Source: Tragulus kanchil
Lineage: Eukaryota > Chordata > Mammalia > Artiodactyla > Tragulidae
Reading direction: 5' to 3'
Length of the DNA stretch: 64,000 bases
Assembly: GCA_022376925.1 (NCBI GenBank)
Contig: JAIOJX010000006.1
Span: forward strand, 60,163,394 to 60,227,393
Each line of letters opens with the position of its first letter. Positions within the stretch are counted from its first letter, which is position 1. The notes below the pieces were generated by a model. The model worked only from the letters and a program-made list of their open reading frames with translations, was not told the origin of the DNA and did not search any database. The position numbers were made by a program, and so were the translations under genes. Shown piece by piece: positions 60,670-64,000 of the stretch.

Positions 60670-61397
60670 CTTGTGTATAGGAATGCAAGTGATTTCTGTG
60701 TATTGATTTTGTATCCAGTGACTCTGTTGAATTTGTTGATTAACTCTAGAAGCTTTCTAATAGTGTCTTTGGGGTTTCCTACATTTAATATCATGCCATC
60801 AGCAAATGGACAGTGTTTTACTTCTACTTTTCCAATCTGGAGTCCGTCCTTTTTTTTTTTTTTCTTTGATTGCTGTTGCTAGAACTTCCAGGACTATATT
60901 GAATAATAGTGGTGAAAGTGGATACACTTGTCTTGTTCCTGATCTTAGAGGGAACGTTTTCAGCTTTTCACCATTGAGGATAATGTTTGCTGTGGGCTGC
61001 TCATATATGGCTTTCACAATTTTGAGGTGGGTTCTTTCTATGCCCATTTTTGAAGAGTATTTATCACAACTGGTGTTGGATTCTGCATCTACTGAAATTA
61101 TCATGGAATTTTTGTCTCTCAGTTTGTTGATAGAGTGTATTGCATTAAACTATTTGCAGATATTGAAGAATCCTTGCACACCTGGGATGAACCCAGCTTG
61201 GTCATGATACATGAGTATTTCTGATGTGTTGTTGAATTCTGTTTGCTAGGATTTTGCTGAGGATTTTGGCATTCAAATTCATCAGTGAAATTGGTCTGTA
61301 ATTTTTCTTTTCTTGGTTTGTCTTTGCGTGGCTTTGGTATCAGAATGATGGCAGTCATTTAAAATGTGTTTGGAAGTTCTCCTTCCTGTGCAACATT

Positions 61398-61669
61398 TTG
61401 TTTTTTTTATTTGGCCAATTCTATTGGTCTTTCATTTATTTGTTTTCATCCATCCTTGTTCCTTGGCCTGTGTGGGCCTCATATTGAAGTGTCCTCTCTT
61501 ACTTCAGAGCATCAGCTCTGAGACCATGGGCTCTAGAACTGTGACTCGAGAGTGGGACACATCAGTCCAGCCATTCTGCAGCACGTGGGATCTCCCAGAC
61601 CAGGGATTGAACCGACGTCCCTTGAACTGTAAGGTGGTTTCTTTACCCACTGGACCACCAGGGAGGCCC
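61398..61669 (-). mobile_element. CHR-like SINE, minus strand, in LINE-1
   Basis: Reversed head 'ggaccaccagggaggcccc' at 61652-61669, reversed B box 'agggattgaacc', and a T-rich tail near 61398. Similar flanks 'tgtgcaacatttt' (about 61387-61399) and 'tgtgcaatttttt' (about 61672-61684) look like a diverged target duplication within L1 ORF2. Its head half is repeated from 62702. Confidence 0.88.
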
Positions 61670-63771
61670 CTTGTGCAATTTTTTGCACGAATTTCAGAAG
61701 GACAGGGATTAGCATTCACCGGTAAGGCACCTGGCCAAGGATTTTTATTTTAGGGTAGATTTTTGATCACAAACACGATTTTTGAGCTTTTGACTGGGTT
61801 TTTCATAGTTTCTATTTCTTCTTGGTTCAGTCCTGGAAGATTAAGCTTCTCCAAAAAACTGTTCATTTCTTCCAGGCTGGCCAGTTTATTTCCATATAGT
61901 TGTTCTTAATAGTCTCTTATAATCCTTTGTATTTCTTCATTATCTGCTGTAATCTCTCCTTTTTTCATTTTTGATGTTGTTGATCTGGTTCTTCTCTCTT
62001 TTTTTCTTGATGAGTCTGGCCAGTGTTTTGCCGATTTTATTTACCTTTTCGAGGAACCAGCTTTTGGTTTTGTTTATCTTTACTATTGTTTTTTTTCATT
62101 TCTTTTTCATTTATTTCCGCTCTGATCTTTATAATTTCTCTTCTTCTGCTCACTTTGGGGTGTTTTTGTTCTTCTTTCTCCAATTGTTTTCAGTGGAGGG
62201 TTAGGTCATCTGTTTGAGATTTTCCTAGTTTCTTGAGGTAGGATTGTATTGCTATAAACTTCCCTCTTAGAACTGCTTTTGCAGTATCCCATACGTTTTG
62301 CACTGTCTTGAGTTCATTGTCGTCTTCTTGTAGGATTTTTAAAATTTTTCCTTTGATTTGCTAGGAAATCAGTTGGTGTTTTAGGTACGTGTTGCTTAAT
62401 CTCCATGTGTTTATGTTTTTAGTGGTTTTTTCCCTGTAGTTAATTTCTAGTCTTATTGCATTGTGGTCAGAGGAGGTGGTTGATATAATCTCAAATGTCT
62501 TGAATTGACTGAGGTTTGATTTCTGGCCCAACATGTAGTCTATACTGGAGAATGTTCCATAAGCACTTCAGAAGAAAGTATATACTTCTGCTTTTGGATG
62601 GAAGTTCCTAAAGATATTCATGAGGTCCATCTCTTCTAGTGTGTCCTTTAAGGCTTGTGCTTCTTCATCAATTTCCATTTATGTTGCACGAATCTTCAGA
62701 AGGATTGAACCGACGTCCCTTGAACTGTAAGGTGGTTTCTTTACCCACTGGACCACCAGGGAGGCCCTTGTGCAATTTTTTGCACGAATTTCAGAAGGAC
62801 AGGGATTAGCATTCACCGGTAAGGCACCTGGCCAAGGATTTTTATTTTAGGGTAGATTTTTGATCACAAACACGATTTTTGAGCTTTTGACTGGGTTTTT
62901 CATAGTTTCTATTTCTTCTTGGTTCAGTCCTGGAAGATTAAGCTTCTCCAAAAAACTGTTCATTTCTTCCAGGCTGGCCAGTTTATTTCCATATAGTTGT
63001 TCTTAATAGTCTCTTATAATCCTTTGTATTTCTTCATTATCTGCTGTAATCTCTCCTTTTTTCATTTTTGATGTTGTTGATCTGGTTCTTCTCTCTTTTT
63101 TTCTTGATGAGTCTGGCCAGTGTTTTGCCGATTTTATTTACCTTTTCGAGGAACCAGCTTTTGGTTTTGTTTATCTTTACTATTGTTTCTTTTCATTTCT
63201 TTTTCATTTATTTCCGCTCTGATCTTTATAATTTCTCTTCTTCTGCTCACTTTGGGGTGTTTTTGTTCTTCTTTCTCCAATTGTTTTCAGTGGAGGGTTA
63301 GGTCATCTGTTTGAGATTTTCCTAGTTTCTTGAGGTAGGATTGTATTGCTATAAACTTCCCTCTTAGAACTGCTTTTGCAGTATCCCATACGTTTTGCAC
63401 TGTCTTGAGTTCATTGTCGTCTTCTTGTAGGATTTTTAAAATTTTTCCTTTGATTTGCTAGGAAATCAGTTGGTGTTTTAGGTACGTGTTGCTTAATCTC
63501 CATGTGTTTATGTTTTTAGTGGGTTTTTCCCTGTAGTTAATTTCTAGTCTTATTGCATTGTGGTCAGAGGAGGTGGTTGATATAATCCCAAATGTCTTGA
63601 ATTGACTGAGGTTTGATTTCTGGCCCAACATGTAGTCTATACTGGAGAATGTTCCATAAGCACTTCAGAAGAAAGTATATACTTCTGCTTTTGGATGGAA
63701 GTTCCTAAAGATATTCATGAGGTCCATCTCTTCTAGTGTGTCCTTTAAGGCTTGTGCTTCTTCATCAATTT
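61604..63771. repeat. Tandem duplication 22 (unit ~1.10 kb)
   Basis: Copy A is 61604-62674, filler is 62675-62701, and copy B is 62702-63771. The offset goes from 1098 to 1097 at a C run. Single-base differences lie near 62090 and 63188, 62437 and 63521, and 62489 and 63587. The filler contains 'tgcacgaatcttcagaagga', a noisy version of 61684-61703. Confidence 0.95.
62702..62767 (-). mobile_element. SINE head, partial second copy
   Basis: The reversed SINE head of 61604-61669 again, at the start of copy B of duplication 22. It has no tail and no left flank duplication. Confidence 0.88.
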
Positions 63772-64000
63772 TCTCTTTTGATGATCTGTCCATTGGTGTG
63801 AGAGGAGTGTTAAAGTCTCCTACTATGATTGTGTTAGTGTCGATGTTTTCTTGTATGCCTGAAAGTGTTTGCCTTATGTATTGGGGTGTTCCTGAGTTGG
63901 GTGCATAGATATTTATGATTGCTTTGTCTTCCTCTTGGATTGATCCTTTGATCATTATGTAGTGTCCTGCCCTGTCTCTTCTCATCTTGTTTATTTTGAG

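Larger units (their letters stand above)
57167..64000 (-). mobile_element. LINE-1, minus strand, continues past window end
   Basis: Reading right to left: endonuclease remnant (63985-63665, with HYIMIKGSIQEEDKAIINIY and GDFNTPL), linker, RT core (61104-60799, including [17 protein letters not shown]), the C-terminal part (58664-57893), and the 3' UTR to about 57167. After removing two tandem repeats, the LTR and the SINE, about 3.8 kb of L1 remains. Frames are broken throughout. The 5' part is beyond the window. Confidence 0.88.

Noticed and set aside
1..64000. Regular repeats as a CRISPR array or satellite DNA
   Set aside because: Each unit has its own sequence and occurs two (or three) times; there is no common repeat unit and no spacer structure.
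1..64000. A new natural system that duplicates ~1.1-kb blocks
   Set aside because: Constant size without shared sequence, junction-limited noise, equal microsatellites and chained triples all fit unmerged overlaps between assembly pieces better. Kept as a finding because reads could overturn this.

Overview
This window is non-coding, AT-rich mammalian DNA, most likely from a ruminant artiodactyl. The evidence is the repeat mix: BovB (RTE-type) retrotransposon pieces, Bov-tA/Bov-tA2 SINEs, cetartiodactyl CHR-like tRNA-derived SINEs, LINE-1 of the ruminant type, and two solo-LTR insertions. I find no intact host gene, no RNA gene, no CRISPR array and no prokaryotic operon. Every protein-like reading frame I could identify is decayed LINE-1 or BovB sequence, and the rest are chance frames.

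Layout: a BovB 3' half (1-1322); a long, dead, nearly complete LINE-1 on the + strand (about 3150-14053) with a SINE inside its endonuclease region; SINE, BovB and LINE-1 pieces at 15.8-21.8 kb, including a LINE-1 nested in BovB with a clear 15-bp target duplication; mostly unassigned AT-rich sequence at 21.8-25 kb with one clean SINE; an old LINE-1 fragment and a SINE nested in a Bov-tA2 element (25-29.5 kb); unassigned sequence and small SINEs (29.5-35 kb); a complex BovB block with an inverted part and a nested LINE-1 piece (35.8-40.3 kb); microsatellites and unassigned sequence (40-48.6 kb); a SINE with intact target duplications (48.8-49.1 kb); a LINE-1 3' half split by a 1.1-kb solo LTR (50.5-54.3 kb); unassigned sequence (54.3-56 kb); and a minus-strand LINE-1 (57.2 kb to the window end) carrying a betaretrovirus-like solo LTR and a SINE.

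The dominant and most unusual signal is not any one element. From end to end the window holds 22 head-to-tail duplications with offsets of about 1.07-1.19 kb. Each is nearly identical between its two copies, and they recur every 1.8-5.3 kb. Units share size but not sequence. Their ends ignore element boundaries, and short garbled filler often sits at the junction. Microsatellites have the same length in both copies. About 24.5 kb of the 64 kb is redundant by this count, leaving roughly 39.5 kb of unique sequence. The simplest reading is that overlapping pieces of about 1.9-5.3 kb were joined end to end without merging their ~1.1-kb overlaps, so this is an assembly artefact and not biology. If single-molecule reads showed it to be real, it would be an undescribed duplication process. 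I see no convincing new biological system. The best biological oddities are a SINE carrying a copied 110-bp LINE-1 segment, an inverted LINE-1 fragment with a tail on the wrong side, and the repeat-rich solo LTR.
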